A stretch of DNA of 64,000 bases from Hirudinaria manillensis. Lineage: Eukaryota; Annelida; Clitellata; Hirudinida; Hirudinidae. The DNA is taken from NCBI GenBank assembly GCA_034509925.1, contig CM067533.1, positions 6,258,035-6,322,034 on the forward strand, read 5' to 3'. Below the pieces are notes generated by a model. It did no database searches. It had not been told where the DNA came from and saw nothing but the letters and a program-made list of their open reading frames with translations. The position numbers were made by a program, and so were the translations under genes. Below, piece after piece: positions 14,040-25,600 of the stretch. Position 1 is the first letter of the stretch. Every line of letters starts with the position of its first letter.

Positions 14040-14240
14040 TCCCAATATCTTTGTAAGAACGAGCACGCCATCCAGACCGGAACAGCAACGAGGCCGCAGA
14101 TCCGCCATGTTTGCCGAAATCATTTCGACGCCCCATGCGAAACCTAAGTCGCCAATCAAAAAAAAACGCCCAAAACTCGATGAAGACGAACACGCAGACC
14201 CTCCCCGTGCAAACCACCGACCACGAGACAACTATTTGAA
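14040..14240. other. GC- and CpG-richer island between filamin and H1
   Basis: This 200-bp stretch is clearly richer in G, C and CpG than its AT-rich surroundings and lies between the filamin start and the H1 stop. Read on the minus strand it could be a promoter or non-coding first exon of filamin (an AACATGGCGG context occurs). Read on the plus strand it is the start of a 104-codon ORF. I cannot decide between them from sequence. Confidence 0.4.
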
Positions 14241-14421
14241 CGATTTTTATTGCAAACCAAAGAAAACTTTTTACATTGCTTGCTGCCATAGAAGAAAGGC
14301 TATCTCCAAATCGAATATTAAACAAATTCTACTCACCACATACTGCCTCCACCAAGACAGTAGAAAGCAAGCCTCACCATTAGACTGCAAACTTTGTGAT
14401 CCCACAAAAAACAGCAGTTAG
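14107..14421 (+). CDS. Possible small hypothetical protein (104 codons), doubtful
   Basis: The ORF starts MFAEIISTPHAKPKSP in a reasonable start context (CGCCATG). It has a basic, nuclear-signal-like PIKKKRPK followed by an acidic DEDEH patch, then becomes AT-rich and Cys/Lys-rich without a recognisable fold. I do not recognise it. It overlaps antisense a probable 3'UTR of histone H1. It may be the first exon of an unseen plus-strand gene or a chance ORF in a CpG-rich promoter. Confidence 0.2.
   Translation: MFAEIISTPHAKPKSPIKKKRPKLDEDEHADPPRANHRPRDNYLNDFYCKPKKTFYIACCHRRKAISKSNIKQILLTTYCLHQDSRKQASPLDCKLCDPTKNSS
14246..14251 (-). terminator. Candidate poly(A) signal of histone H1
   Basis: AATAAA on the minus strand about 280 bases downstream of the H1 stop codon. 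It is the first canonical hexamer I find in that direction. There is no GGCTCTTTTCAGAGCC-type stem-loop nearer the stop. Confidence 0.4.
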
Positions 14422-14532
14422 AAATGAATTCAAGGTTGAAACAATTTTATGTCAGGGGAAAATAAAAGTATGAAAGATCTCCTTCCATGCAACAGTCAGT
14501 AATGCAGTCCACAATCACCTCAAAAGAACCGG

Positions 14533-15484
14533 TCACTTCTTCGACGCCGCTTTGGTAACTCTCTTCGGTTTAGCGGGAGATTTGGCCTTTTTGGTTGCCT
14601 TGGGGCTTGCAGATGCCTTGACTTTCTTGGGCTTTGGTGGGGCTTTTTTGACCTCCTTTTTAGGGGACTTGGCCTTTGGTGACTGGACAGCAATCTTTGG
14701 TTTGGCAGGAGACTTAGTCTTTTTGGCTGCACCTGGTTTTGGCTTCTTTGCCTTGGACTCTGCTTCGGCCTTTGCCTTCTTGACCGGCTTTGCAGGCTTC
14801 TTGGCAGCTTCGGCAGCTGGCTTGGCTTTCTTGGTCGCAGGAGGTTCGGGCTTCACCGGAACGGCCTTGGCTTTCGGGGCCTTTTCAGCTGCTTTAGCTT
14901 TTGGCTTGGCTTCCTTGACGTCCTTGTCATTTCCCAATTTGAAGCTTCCAGAAGCACCAACACCTTTTGACTGCTTGAGAGTTTTGTTCTGAACCCCAAC
15001 CCTCAGAGCAATTTTAAGATGGGCATTTATGCCTTTCTCATCATTTCCCAATTTGTAGTTGTTTATGATATATTTGAGGATGGCTTGCCTGGATGATCCG
15101 CCACGTTCCTGCAAATTTAGATCGATTTTTATCTATCATGTGACCCTATAATCACGCTAGCCTCGAGCTGAATCGCGATGGTAAAAAACCAATCGAGTAC
15201 AAACGACGCGAGTTTTTCTAGAGCTCGATCATCGAAATCACGAGTTAAGACGAACCGAAAATAAATTCCCCGCAGATCGAAACCCGCGCCGACAGGAAAT
15301 TCGAATTCAAAGCGGTCCTCACCTTGAGAACTCCGAGGGCTTCTTTGATCATCTCGGAATATTTCGGATGATCGGCAACCTTCTTGGCCCTTGCGGCAGG
15401 GGAGGCCTTCTTCTTAGCGGCCTTACCCTTTTCGTTCGGGGCAACGGCGGAGGCGGGTTGTTCGACTTGGTTGTTGTCCGTCAT
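14533..15484 (-). CDS. H1: Linker histone H1, intron-containing
   Basis: H1 binds linker DNA and the nucleosome dyad and compacts chromatin. Two exons, 15323-15484 and 14533-15108, join in phase 0 across a 214-bp intron (AAG|GTGAGG to TTTGCAG|GAA) to give 245 residues. The ATG at 15484 begins MTDNNQVEQPAS. The winged-helix globular domain spans about residues 35-112: HPKYSEMIKEALGVLKERGG, then SSRQAILKYIINNYKLG and the closing KGVGASGSFKLG. The C-terminal tail is Lys/Ala/Pro-rich with repeated SPAK and SPKK motifs, the usual DNA-binding and CDK phosphorylation sites. The intron, and the lack of a histone stem-loop after the stop, point to a polyadenylated, replication-independent H1. It stands alone, without core histone neighbours. 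Confidence 0.96.
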
Positions 15485-15588
15485 TCTTGGAAAACTGTGG
15501 ATCCTGATGTGAGACTCAATAAAATTCCGACAACAGCTACCAAGCGGGAAGAAAAGCAAACGTGTAGTACCGCTTCTCGGTTGGAGGG

Positions 15589-15594
15589 TTTATA
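15589..15594 (-). promoter_or_regulatory. TATA box of histone H1
   Basis: TATAAA in CTTATAAACC on the minus strand lies about 105 bases upstream of the H1 ATG, within a locally GC-rich segment (15590-15640). A start site about 30 bases downstream would give a leader of roughly 75 nt. Confidence 0.6.
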
Positions 15595-15599
15595 AGCTC

Positions 15600-18500
15600 G
15601 ACGCGCCGACCTGGTTGAAGACGCCGCGGACTCTCAAGCGATAAAATTTTCTTTGCAAGGTTCCGAAGGTTTTGCTGTGCTTACACTGGTCGATATTTTG
15701 CCCGATTTTAAATTAATTTTAAGTTTTTACGGGATTGCTTGTGTTCCATGTTGTAGGCCAATAAAAACTATGTAAGAATATATAATTTGTTTCTTTTTTA
15801 ACGCCCTTTTGGGGAGTAAAAGTGCAGATAAATTGACACTGGTCTCATCACCGATGCTCATAATTCGATATTTTTAAGAATTTCTTGCTAGAAATTATTT
15901 AAAATATGTTGAATTTACATTCAAATCATAGCAAAATCTTTCCCCAAGAGAATGCAATAGTTGTATTTTATTAAAACTTTGCCAAAACAATTATTTTCAA
16001 TAAGAAAGTAGCATCGCCAAGCACAGTTTCGGTTGGTCGATTCATCATGTTAAAGTGTAGGACGTGGAAAACATCAAAATTATGGATTAAATTGAAGGTT
16101 AATCAAAACATTTTGATTGCCATCGTTTAGAATAATTAATAAATCATCCATTTTGACCAAATATGTACATGTTTTGCCGATTTTTCCTCAAAAATCTCCT
16201 AATCTAGTTCGGTAAGGCTGCCTTAATGCGTTCTCAGTGTTGGGCTTAAATGATGTTCTGAGATGGACTTGAAACGAATATTATTTGCTATTTAATCACT
16301 TATATCGATAACCTTATGAATGGTTTTAAGCTAATTTGACACTCTCGGTGGAAATTCCTATGTAAAGTCATCGAAGTCATAAGGGAGACTCCACGGGAAG
16401 AATTATACGGTGGTCATCGGATATCAATGGATGTGCTCGCTTGAATATTAAACAAAATCCAGTTAAATAATTATAACTGAACAACACATCTCGTATTAAT
16501 CAGTAGTTTCTGTGATTTCTAAGACACTTGCTTTCATGATTTAGTTTGAAGATGACATAACATGGGTGATACATTCTCGCCAGACCTCTTATGACGTCAC
16601 ATGTCAAAATGGCAAGTGCTGACATCAGAATGTTTCTCAAAGAATCATTTACCGTTTTTAACGTGTTTGATTGGAGCCAACTGATGTAACATTTACGTAA
16701 AGTTTACTTTAATTACAAATCTCTCGATCAAACATTATATCATATTATGTTTAATTGAATATATCGCTTAAAATGCTAAATAGTTTAGTACCAAAACATG
16801 TTTTCTTACAATTTTCTGTTGCTAATGCAATACAAGCCCATAATAATTTCTGCTCATAGGCGAAGGTTATTGTAGGCATCAAGGTCGATCATTGCTGACG
16901 ATGAAAACGTTTGAGTAATCGTAATTGTTGAAGCAAATCTGTAAGCCCTGGAAGAGTTTGAAGTTCATGAACTTCTGAACTGCCGAATGTCTGACGAATT
17001 TTCACTTGAGTTGAAGTGTTTGGGAGGGGTTTTTTTGAGGAGGGGGGTTGGATTTGGAATTAATAATTAAAATTTTAGATTTCGGTAGTTTTGTGTACAT
17101 AATCTATTTATGGGAAGATTTATTACATCACTGGAATACAAATCAATTGAAATTTCCGAATTAAGTATTAAGTGAAATTGTGATATCAATTTTTTGAAAC
17201 ATTTCAGATTAACTTTTCATTTTCAACCCATTGTTGAGGATGTGGGGATCGGAGCTCGTGATTACGAAATTTATTGCCCAATCAATCAACAAATTAATTT
17301 TATCTATGATAGTATGATTATATTTCAAATATCTTAATAATTGTTGCCGTAATTACTTAGTAAATTATTGATTAACTAATTTTTAGCATTCATTTTGTTT
17401 ATTATGCAATTAAGAAGTTGGACGGAAATAAATATCTCAAAAAGCTTAAAATTCCAGTTAAGTCCATAAACCGATTTTAAAAGTTCGATTTTACTACTTG
17501 CCCTTGGCTTGGTGAAATCGTTTTGTCGGATTAAATTAATTAATATGTTAATTATCAAATATTACAAACATTGACAAGGCAACAATTGATTAATAATTAA
17601 TATTAAACCGTCAGATTTTTAAATTTAAAAAAAATAGGATTAAAGAGTTCTGTAATTTTAGCTCAAAACAGTAAAATAAATATGGTTAATGAAATGTTGC
17701 AATGGGTGTATTACATAAACAATTAAATTCGTCTTTATTTCTGTTTTTTTTTCGATGTTTTCCCACTTAAATGTTAACAGTAATTTGTCGTGGTAAAATA
17801 TAATATTTAATTCATTTGAGACAGAATTTGTTGACAGGGATTGGAAGAAAACTCTACCACTGTACCTTCTTTACAGCTTGACTCACAAATGTTTACTGGA
17901 GATAATAATCCTATCTTTCTTTACCCAATATTTTGTTGTGTTGTTCTGACATAACAACCAATTCAGATCAATTTAACTAAATAAGCATCTAGTTTAGCAA
18001 ATAATATAACTAGCCATTATTTGGAACATAAGAATCGAACATATGAGGTAAGGAGTCGGGAAAGATTGTGTCAAAGTGTTGAAACGATAAAAAGCGTACT
18101 ATTGAATTGATCTCAAGTACAGAATAAAATGTTTTTTGTTTTGCGAGAAAAACACTCCTGGTTGAACAATCTCATGGTAAAAACAATCGCATAATAAATA
18201 CTTAGGGCAGATAACGTCACCATTGTGGACGCTCCATGTTGATATGCATTCATGTCGAAGCGATTAGTTTATTTGACCCTCTGTCCAATGTTCTTGACGA
18301 CTTTGTCACGATTTAAATTCCAAAATGTTATAATATGGATTGTCACTCGTCACCGTTAAATTTATTATTCAGCGTTATTCAAATTTATTATTTAAATTTA
18401 TTGTTATTCGTACAATTTCTATAAAAAAATGCTATATTTTATTTTCAGGCTTAGTTCTTTAATTTAGATTGATTTGATAAATGATAAAATAAGTTTGCCG

Positions 18501-20768
18501 AATAGACAATTACTTATGTGCGCCATGAAATAATTGTATTTAATAATTAATGCAAATATTTATCAAAGAATGATAGGCATTATTATCAACTAAACAAGAA
18601 TAAGTGAGCACAGAAACTCATGTAAGATATTTAAATATTTTTTATATTAAAAGCTATTTCAGAAATAAATCGCCTTATTTAAATTTAATATATGTTTGCT
18701 AAAAAAAATTTGAAAATTCTATTAATTCGGAAGCAAATTCTTTGATATCAGTGCCCCATATAATTCTTTCGCCCTTAAATATGTTATATATTAGCATTTA
18801 ATTTGATTAATTTGAAATTAATTATGAAATAATAAATACGAAATTCTTGATAATTTCTTGAAATATCGGAAAATAATTTAACATTACTAATTATGAAGTA
18901 TTTAGACGGAAATTAAATGGGAGCAGACAAAATAAAAGAATCTGAGTTCAATTACATCGCAAATTCTAAGTGAAGTGTTTATTTAATAATTTATTTTATT
19001 AATATATATCGCAAATTACGCCAATTACTAAGTCTATTATATTTTGTGGAACGTTTCTTTGGACACATGGATGTTTCCAATTGGTTGATCTCTTGATCAT
19101 AATTATAATTATTGCTAGATATAACCCAACTCCTTTGAGTTCATCGTGTCCTTACGGACAAGATATTAATTATTATATTACAAAAATAAGCTTTATTTAT
19201 CGCATGTTTATAAATGAACAATAGGACTAACTTCTAGCACTAAATGCCACTTAATGACTATAGTATTGAGTTGCAAGTATTTTCGTAATGATAAATATTT
19301 GTAATATAATATGGTTAATAATTATTTTACTGCATTCAATTATTTATTACATGCTTATAATTTTTCCCCCGATCCACGAGTCATGCCCTTTTGGAGTTTG
19401 GAACTCTCTGAGAATATTACATCACTCGGGTGACGATTAATTGATTTTAAATGATAATTTACAAATCAATATTTAATATACGCATATAAAATACGCAGTC
19501 TTATGTCTAAACATGAGATAAAGGGTAAAGCTTTGGTAAGGTGTGATTATATAACATTCTCTAAAATTATTCTATATCTATTTAAATGTTTGATAATCAA
19601 ACACACATTAGCCAATCGGCCAACTTGTAACGTAATACAGTTTTTAATTTATCAAGCGTCTTGATTACTTGTTATTTGTTAATGAATTACATATACTAAT
19701 GCACGTTCGTTTTGTAACATTTCCTCGGATATGTTTTTGCCGGTACATCCATATTGACTTAGTTCACTTTAGTAAATAATAATTAGTAAGCAGTGAGGTG
19801 ATATCGACATGTCTTTCAGTTATAAATGCAGGTTTCTAAGCAAAGATTTACAACGACTTGATCCTATTTTAAAGTTCAAACAATATTGAAAATGTTGATA
19901 TTTTGCCAATAAGCATCAATTTGAATTCGAATTCAAATTTCGCGGTTTAAAGAATCATCTTAAGAGCGGAGATTTCCAACCAATCAGAACTTGTCTTCTA
20001 TGAATAAGCTTAAGGGGTCATTCCGAATTGGAGAAACGAATTAGACCAACAACGAAATAACGGCTAAACAAAGCTTGGATTAGGATTATTTTCCATAATA
20101 AATTCAGTAGAATTAACCCATAAAAATATCGATGTAGTCAGTGGCATATCAACTGTTTTTGTACCTATTTCCCGGTGATATCCCGGTGATGAGCTTCAAA
20201 ATTCCCTCGCATTATTTATTTTCGTGGAACTACACTAAAAGATCTAAATTTAGGTGGTGACTATTAATAGCTTGAACATTTCATTAACATGGTTGAACTG
20301 TAAGCTCGAGAAGCGCAATTTTTTTAAACTTTAAGAAACCAATTTCAGAATTTTTAATTTTTTTTTTATTTTCACTCCCTCAAAATGCTGCCCCCTTGAC
20401 ATGGATATAGTGAATAATGTTTAAAAAATGAGAACTTTGCTATCTTGGTCTGCATCCGAGCTTAAAATACAAACCATCAGATTTTGACTGATTTTAATTT
20501 TAGAGTTGTAAAAAGACGAAACGAAATCGCTTCGAAATACACGCGATGAAATTCGCGTACTTATTTTGTTTCGATGAATGTACCAAATGTGTCTCGAGTG
20601 CATCACTTATGTCGTCAGAGAATAAATTGCTTCTATTTCTCATTCCAATTAATTCTAAAATAAAAAAAACTGGCTTCAAGTTTAAAGTACTTTTTTGGGA
20701 CACTATTGAGTACTATTATAACCAGCTATTTATTAATACTATTAACATAGTCCATGTTACAGGGATTT
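15600..20768. other. Intergenic, AT-rich, no gene recognised
   Basis: No exon-like open frame with splice signals, no RNA gene and no recognisable transposon ORF was seen on either strand. The stretch holds scattered AT-rich simple sequence and a perfect 22-bp palindrome at 19918-19939 (halves AATTTGAATTC and GAATTCAAATT). Confidence 0.5.
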
Positions 20769-21556
20769 AAATATATTAGCCAGAAGTTATTTACAATCAT
20801 ACATGTCGACAGAAATCCTCAATGGCCTTGGGCGAGTCTGCCAACGAGTCAGGTTCAACATTCGCATGATTTATTGTAAGATGTAAGTTAACAGAAAGCC
20901 TTTTCAAGGTCACGCTAGTTTTGGTACGTGAGAATTCGACATTATTCTCTAAACTAAAAATTTATAGGCGGGTCACAAGGACTCGATGGGCAGATAAATA
21001 TTTTGCATTTCTGATGTCTGCAGTGCGATTTCTTGTAGCGGACCACATCTTCGATTGACATAATTTCTACAGAAACCACTCCAGAATAATTGTTAATTTG
21101 TTATTTTAGTAGGAGCCAGTTAATCAGTAACCTCTCCAAGTACGTTTTCGTCGGTATTCAGCGTCATGTTGAATGTATGAAAATTGGAACAACCATCAAG
21201 ATCGGATCACCTAGTTCCAAAAATTAACAAAATTTAACTACATTTTTTAGTCATATCAAACCAGCTGTTCGTTATGGCAGTAACAAAATTTCATTCTTTA
21301 GCAATTCGTCAATTAAGTTCTTGGCCATACAAGTTGGTTAATGCATAAATTAGAAACTTAATCAGTGTTATTAATCACAAAAATAAGGCCAGTTCAAGGA
21401 AATAAGTTCAGAGAAAATATTGATGAGCACCTCAAAACTGAACAAGTTCATGAGAGGTCAATGCCTATTCATTAAGACAATTGAGTAACATTTCAGTGTT
21501 GCATCTTAACATCGTCATGCCTTTTCCACACATCTAAAATCATTTTCACTATGATG
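20769..21556. repeat. 3' flank of mucin copy 1, duplicated at about 48016-48766
   Basis: The sequence from ATTAGCCAGAAGTTATTTAC at about 20775 reappears at about 48022. Further matches follow, including CAAGGTCACGCTAGTTTTGG versus CAGGGTCACGCTAGTTTTGG. Similarity is intermittent up to the stop codon. It marks the left edge of the duplicated mucin segment and contains no coding sequence. Confidence 0.7.
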
Positions 21557-22679
21557 TCAAAATATCTTAGAAGGAAAAAATCCTTTCAAGAAATTCAGCC
21601 CAAAAATGATTGAGAAGGATGCACAGGTGAGTGAAGAAAATACAATTGGAAAGATGATGGCTGTGATAACTGCAGCTGTAAATAAATAAGCTTTTAAGTG
21701 AATTAATTAAATGTATAACTTAAGAAAAAATTATACTTACGAGCTAATTCAGCAGTGACATTCATTGGGGAAGTAGTTGCAGGGTTTGCTGAGGGTAAGG
21801 AAGATGTCTTACTAGAAGTGAACTGTGTTTCTGCTGGAATGTAAATATCCACAGTAATCCGCAATAAGAGAAATGGCTAAAAATGGCTATTCCAATTCAA
21901 ATAGTTACATTTCCAATTCAAAAAATGTCTCAACAATTACAAAGTTAATCACAAAAGTACCTGAGCTGGATTGAATTATAGCAGTGGTTGATTTGGTAGA
22001 GATATTGGCTTGAGTTGGATTTGAAGCTTCAAAATAAAGATGGATCTCATAACTCAACTATTAAGTTCATATTAAAAGTTGCACTTTACCTAATACATTA
22101 ACTTTATAAGTAAAATTTATAAGGTGTTCTCCATTCTGAACAATGCCCTTACTCAGATAAAATGATTACAATTTTGAAGTTAACAATGGAGGTTGTGTTT
22201 GAAGATGAAATTAACAAAGGTTCATTTTTTTTTTAAATTAAATGACTTTTAAAGAAGTTTTCTTAAAAAAACGAATTACTTTCAGATTTGCAAAAAAATC
22301 CTTTTTCAAATTTTTTGATATTTTGCACTTATATAAATCCATTAAAATCAAGCCACATTTCCTAGCTTATAAAGTATGATCACAGATATCTTATACTTAT
22401 AAGATATACTTATGTCAGATAATCTGTATTATACCTGTTGTTGATTGAACAGTAGTGACAGTCATTTTGGAAGAACTAGGACTTGCTGTACTGGTGCCAG
22501 TATAAGTGAAAGTTGAACCTGCAAGAATCATACATTCATTCAAAACTTAATAATGAAAACAAAAGTCAAAAAGTATTTTTAATATAATAAAAAATAAATT
22601 GGGGGATGATAAAGAAATTTAAAAAAATCACCTGTGGAGGTAACCATAGTAGCTGTAGTCATTTCTTCCACTGTAGGAG
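21557..22679 (-). other. Mucin copy 1 exons 22-26: Ser/Thr stalk, transmembrane helix, tail
   Basis: Exons: 22632-22679, 22435-22518, 21961-22026, 21741-21833, 21557-21675. The first four are short phase 1-1 exons encoding Ser/Thr-rich stalk peptides (for example [15 protein letters not shown] and [17 protein letters not shown]). The last encodes [20 protein letters not shown] and a second hydrophobic stretch (SIIFGLNFL), and ends KGFFPSKIF before TGA at 21557-21559. The tail after the membrane is about ten residues, far shorter than in vertebrate MUC4. Confidence 0.87.
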
Positions 22680-25600
22680 CTTTAAAAGAAATAAATATTG
22701 ACATGAAAAAAATAATTGATTATGTATCAGATAACTCAATGAAGGTTTAAAATTGTGCAATACCATATTCACAATGAGGTCCTGAATATCCAATGGGGCA
22801 CTGACATTCATAACCATTAACTTTGTCAATGCATATTCCACCATGATCACATGGATTTGGTATGCAGTCATTAATATCTATGGTGAGATATAAATGATTG
22901 ATGTTAGGATAAAAATAATAAAATACCAAATTATTCATAAATATGTGCATATTTTAACCTTCTTCACATAATGTCCCATTATAGCCTGCCAGACACGTGC
23001 AATCAAAAGATCCGGGCTTTGATAAATTCGTCCCATTTGAACATAAACCACCATTTTGGCAAGGTGGTCCAGACCTCAAGTTATTAGCACTATCAGTAAC
23101 ACATGCATCAAGAACTGCAAAATAAAAAAACAATCTTATAAAAGCACTGCCCCTCAACTTTCTTATTAATTAACTATTGCTACAAATTTCCTACTTTCGC
23201 AACGGACTCCTCCAGAAAATGTAAACCAAGGTTCACAAGTGCAAATGTATGATCCATTTGTGTTTGTGCAGTTTCCATTTCCACACGTAGTACTATTTAT
23301 GGCGCATTCGTCGATGTCCTCTGTACAAAAAGGTATCTTCCAACCTTTTGAGTCACATGACGTGCATCCGTTGACATAAGAACATTTCTCTAAAAGGCAG
23401 TTACATTTCTCCATGCAGTTGATTCCAAAGAAACCTGCTTCACATGCTGCAAAGAATTTACGAAGGTTTGGAAATATTTCAGAAGAATATCAAAAGTATC
23501 GATCATCACTGATCTTTAAGAAGATAACGCAACAAGTCTGAATGTCAAGAGATATCAAATCGATGAAATGGCATGTATGTAGAAATAGGCATTTTTCAAT
23601 AAATTCATTTTAAAAAAAATTTGTTTAGTAGTCATTGGCATACTAACGTTGACAGAAGTCAAAGCCTTCTCTTCTATAATATCCAACTTTGCAATCACAA
23701 GAATAGGAGCCATTTTTATTCACACAGGTGCTGCTTGTCTGATTACAAGGTGGAGTTAATGGTGTTTGTGGATTGCATTCATCGATATCTAAAGTGTTTT
23801 CAAGAAGTTAAAATTCTTCGATTAAGGTGTTTGATATCAAACTAATAAACACTGTCCAAGAAATTTCAAAAAACATAAGCATAACATAAAAGCATAAATA
23901 AAAAACATAAAAGATAAATAAATAATAGGATCAAAATGTTTTATGCTTACCAACACATTTGTTTTGACTGGCACTATAACCTGGTTTGCATAGGCAGGTG
24001 GAGTTTGCAGTACAATAGTCACAATCTGGAGGCACTGAACAGTTTGCTAAAAGAAAGAAAAAGAAATACTTATTTATAACATTTTAGAATCAACAAATTA
24101 CAAAAATATGATTCAAACTCAAGGCAAAACAACTAGAATGAAAGATTTATCACTCACAATTTTTTAAGCATAAGTTGTTTGGCTGCATGATATATCCCTC
24201 AAAACAAGAGCAAATGAATGAACCTTCTGTGTTGGCACAAATTTGGTCACAACTGCTAGTACCCAATCTACACTCATCAATATCTGAATTAATTCAACAC
24301 TAAATTAGAGAATGAAACAATCCATGAAATGGCTGCTTGAAACTTGCCTTCACAAGGTGATGTCTGGCTAGATCTGGTGAAGCCTGCCTTACATATGCAT
24401 TCATAAGAAAACTCCAAATTATGGCAGTTTTCTCTTGTTGCATTACAAACTGGGGTGCTAGAATTCAGGCATTCATCAACATCTACAAAGCATATTATTA
24501 GATTTAAATGCTATTTCTAAAGAAACCATGGCATAATTACAATAACAAATATATAATAATTTAATATACCTATGCAACGGTCCATTGAGTCCTTCTGGGA
24601 GCCATTTGGGCAATCACCACAAACATACCCCTTGAATGGTTTGGAAATGTTCAAATTCGATGAACCATTAGTGGCTTCAATTAAAGTAATTAATTCACTC
24701 TCATTTAAGCTCGAGCAAGATCTGTTAAAGGAGCAGGGATTATTTGTGCAGTAATTAACAATTTCTTCGCACCTCTCCCCTAAAAATGTAATAAGATATT
24801 ATAATTATTACAATAGAGTTGTATGCATAAAATATTCTTACCTAAGTACACACCCCTTCTACATAGGCACTCCACTCGTTTAAAATCAGTATTGTTCGTT
24901 TTTATGGTCTGGTTCCACATGCAAGTACCTCTTCCAGTGCAGTCACACATGAGAACGGAAAGTGATGCTGGCTTAGCCTCTTTGCCATTAGTGTCGTTGC
25001 CATACAATCTGTTAAATTTATTTAATTGTAAATTAATATAGTCTCACGGTTCCTGAAAGTATTGTGAATTCTGTCGATTAGCAGTTTTCACAGCAAAAAT
25101 GCTAAAACTTTGCAAATGTAAATATAAATATATAGTATAAATGTAGTATCCATCATTTTCACTCAGTTTCGGAACCAATACAAATAATAACACAACGTAA
25201 GTATAATTAAAAGATTATTAATTTAATTAATTCATAGCAAGAGTCAAAACGGGTACGTTAGATTGAATTCCTCCGATGTTTTCGGTTTGGCCTGTAGTTC
25301 CCACAGTTTACAAAAGGGCGGATTCAAACAAATAAGTTTCGTCTGCAAAGATGAACTGCTCTCTGCCCTCAGTTGAAAGTCGTATTCCGTAGAGTTAATG
25401 CTGATAGTAATATTTGTTGTAACATTTACAGTAAATTGTTGGTATTCCAGTGGAACTATTATGAGAGGAACGTAATTATCTGTAATAATTACATAGTTGA
25501 AGAAATTAAACCATGTAACAGAGATGAAGTTAATAAAAAATCTTTAATTCTAACCTTTAAGAGATGTTTGGGTATCCTGAATCTCTTGCGAGCTTGTCTT

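Noticed and set aside
14510-14535. Possible histone 3' stem-loop just after the H1 stop (GGTTCTTTTGAGG)
   Set aside because: The arms do not pair as in the canonical GGYYYU...ARRRCC stem, and no histone downstream element follows. An intron-containing H1 would not be expected to have one.
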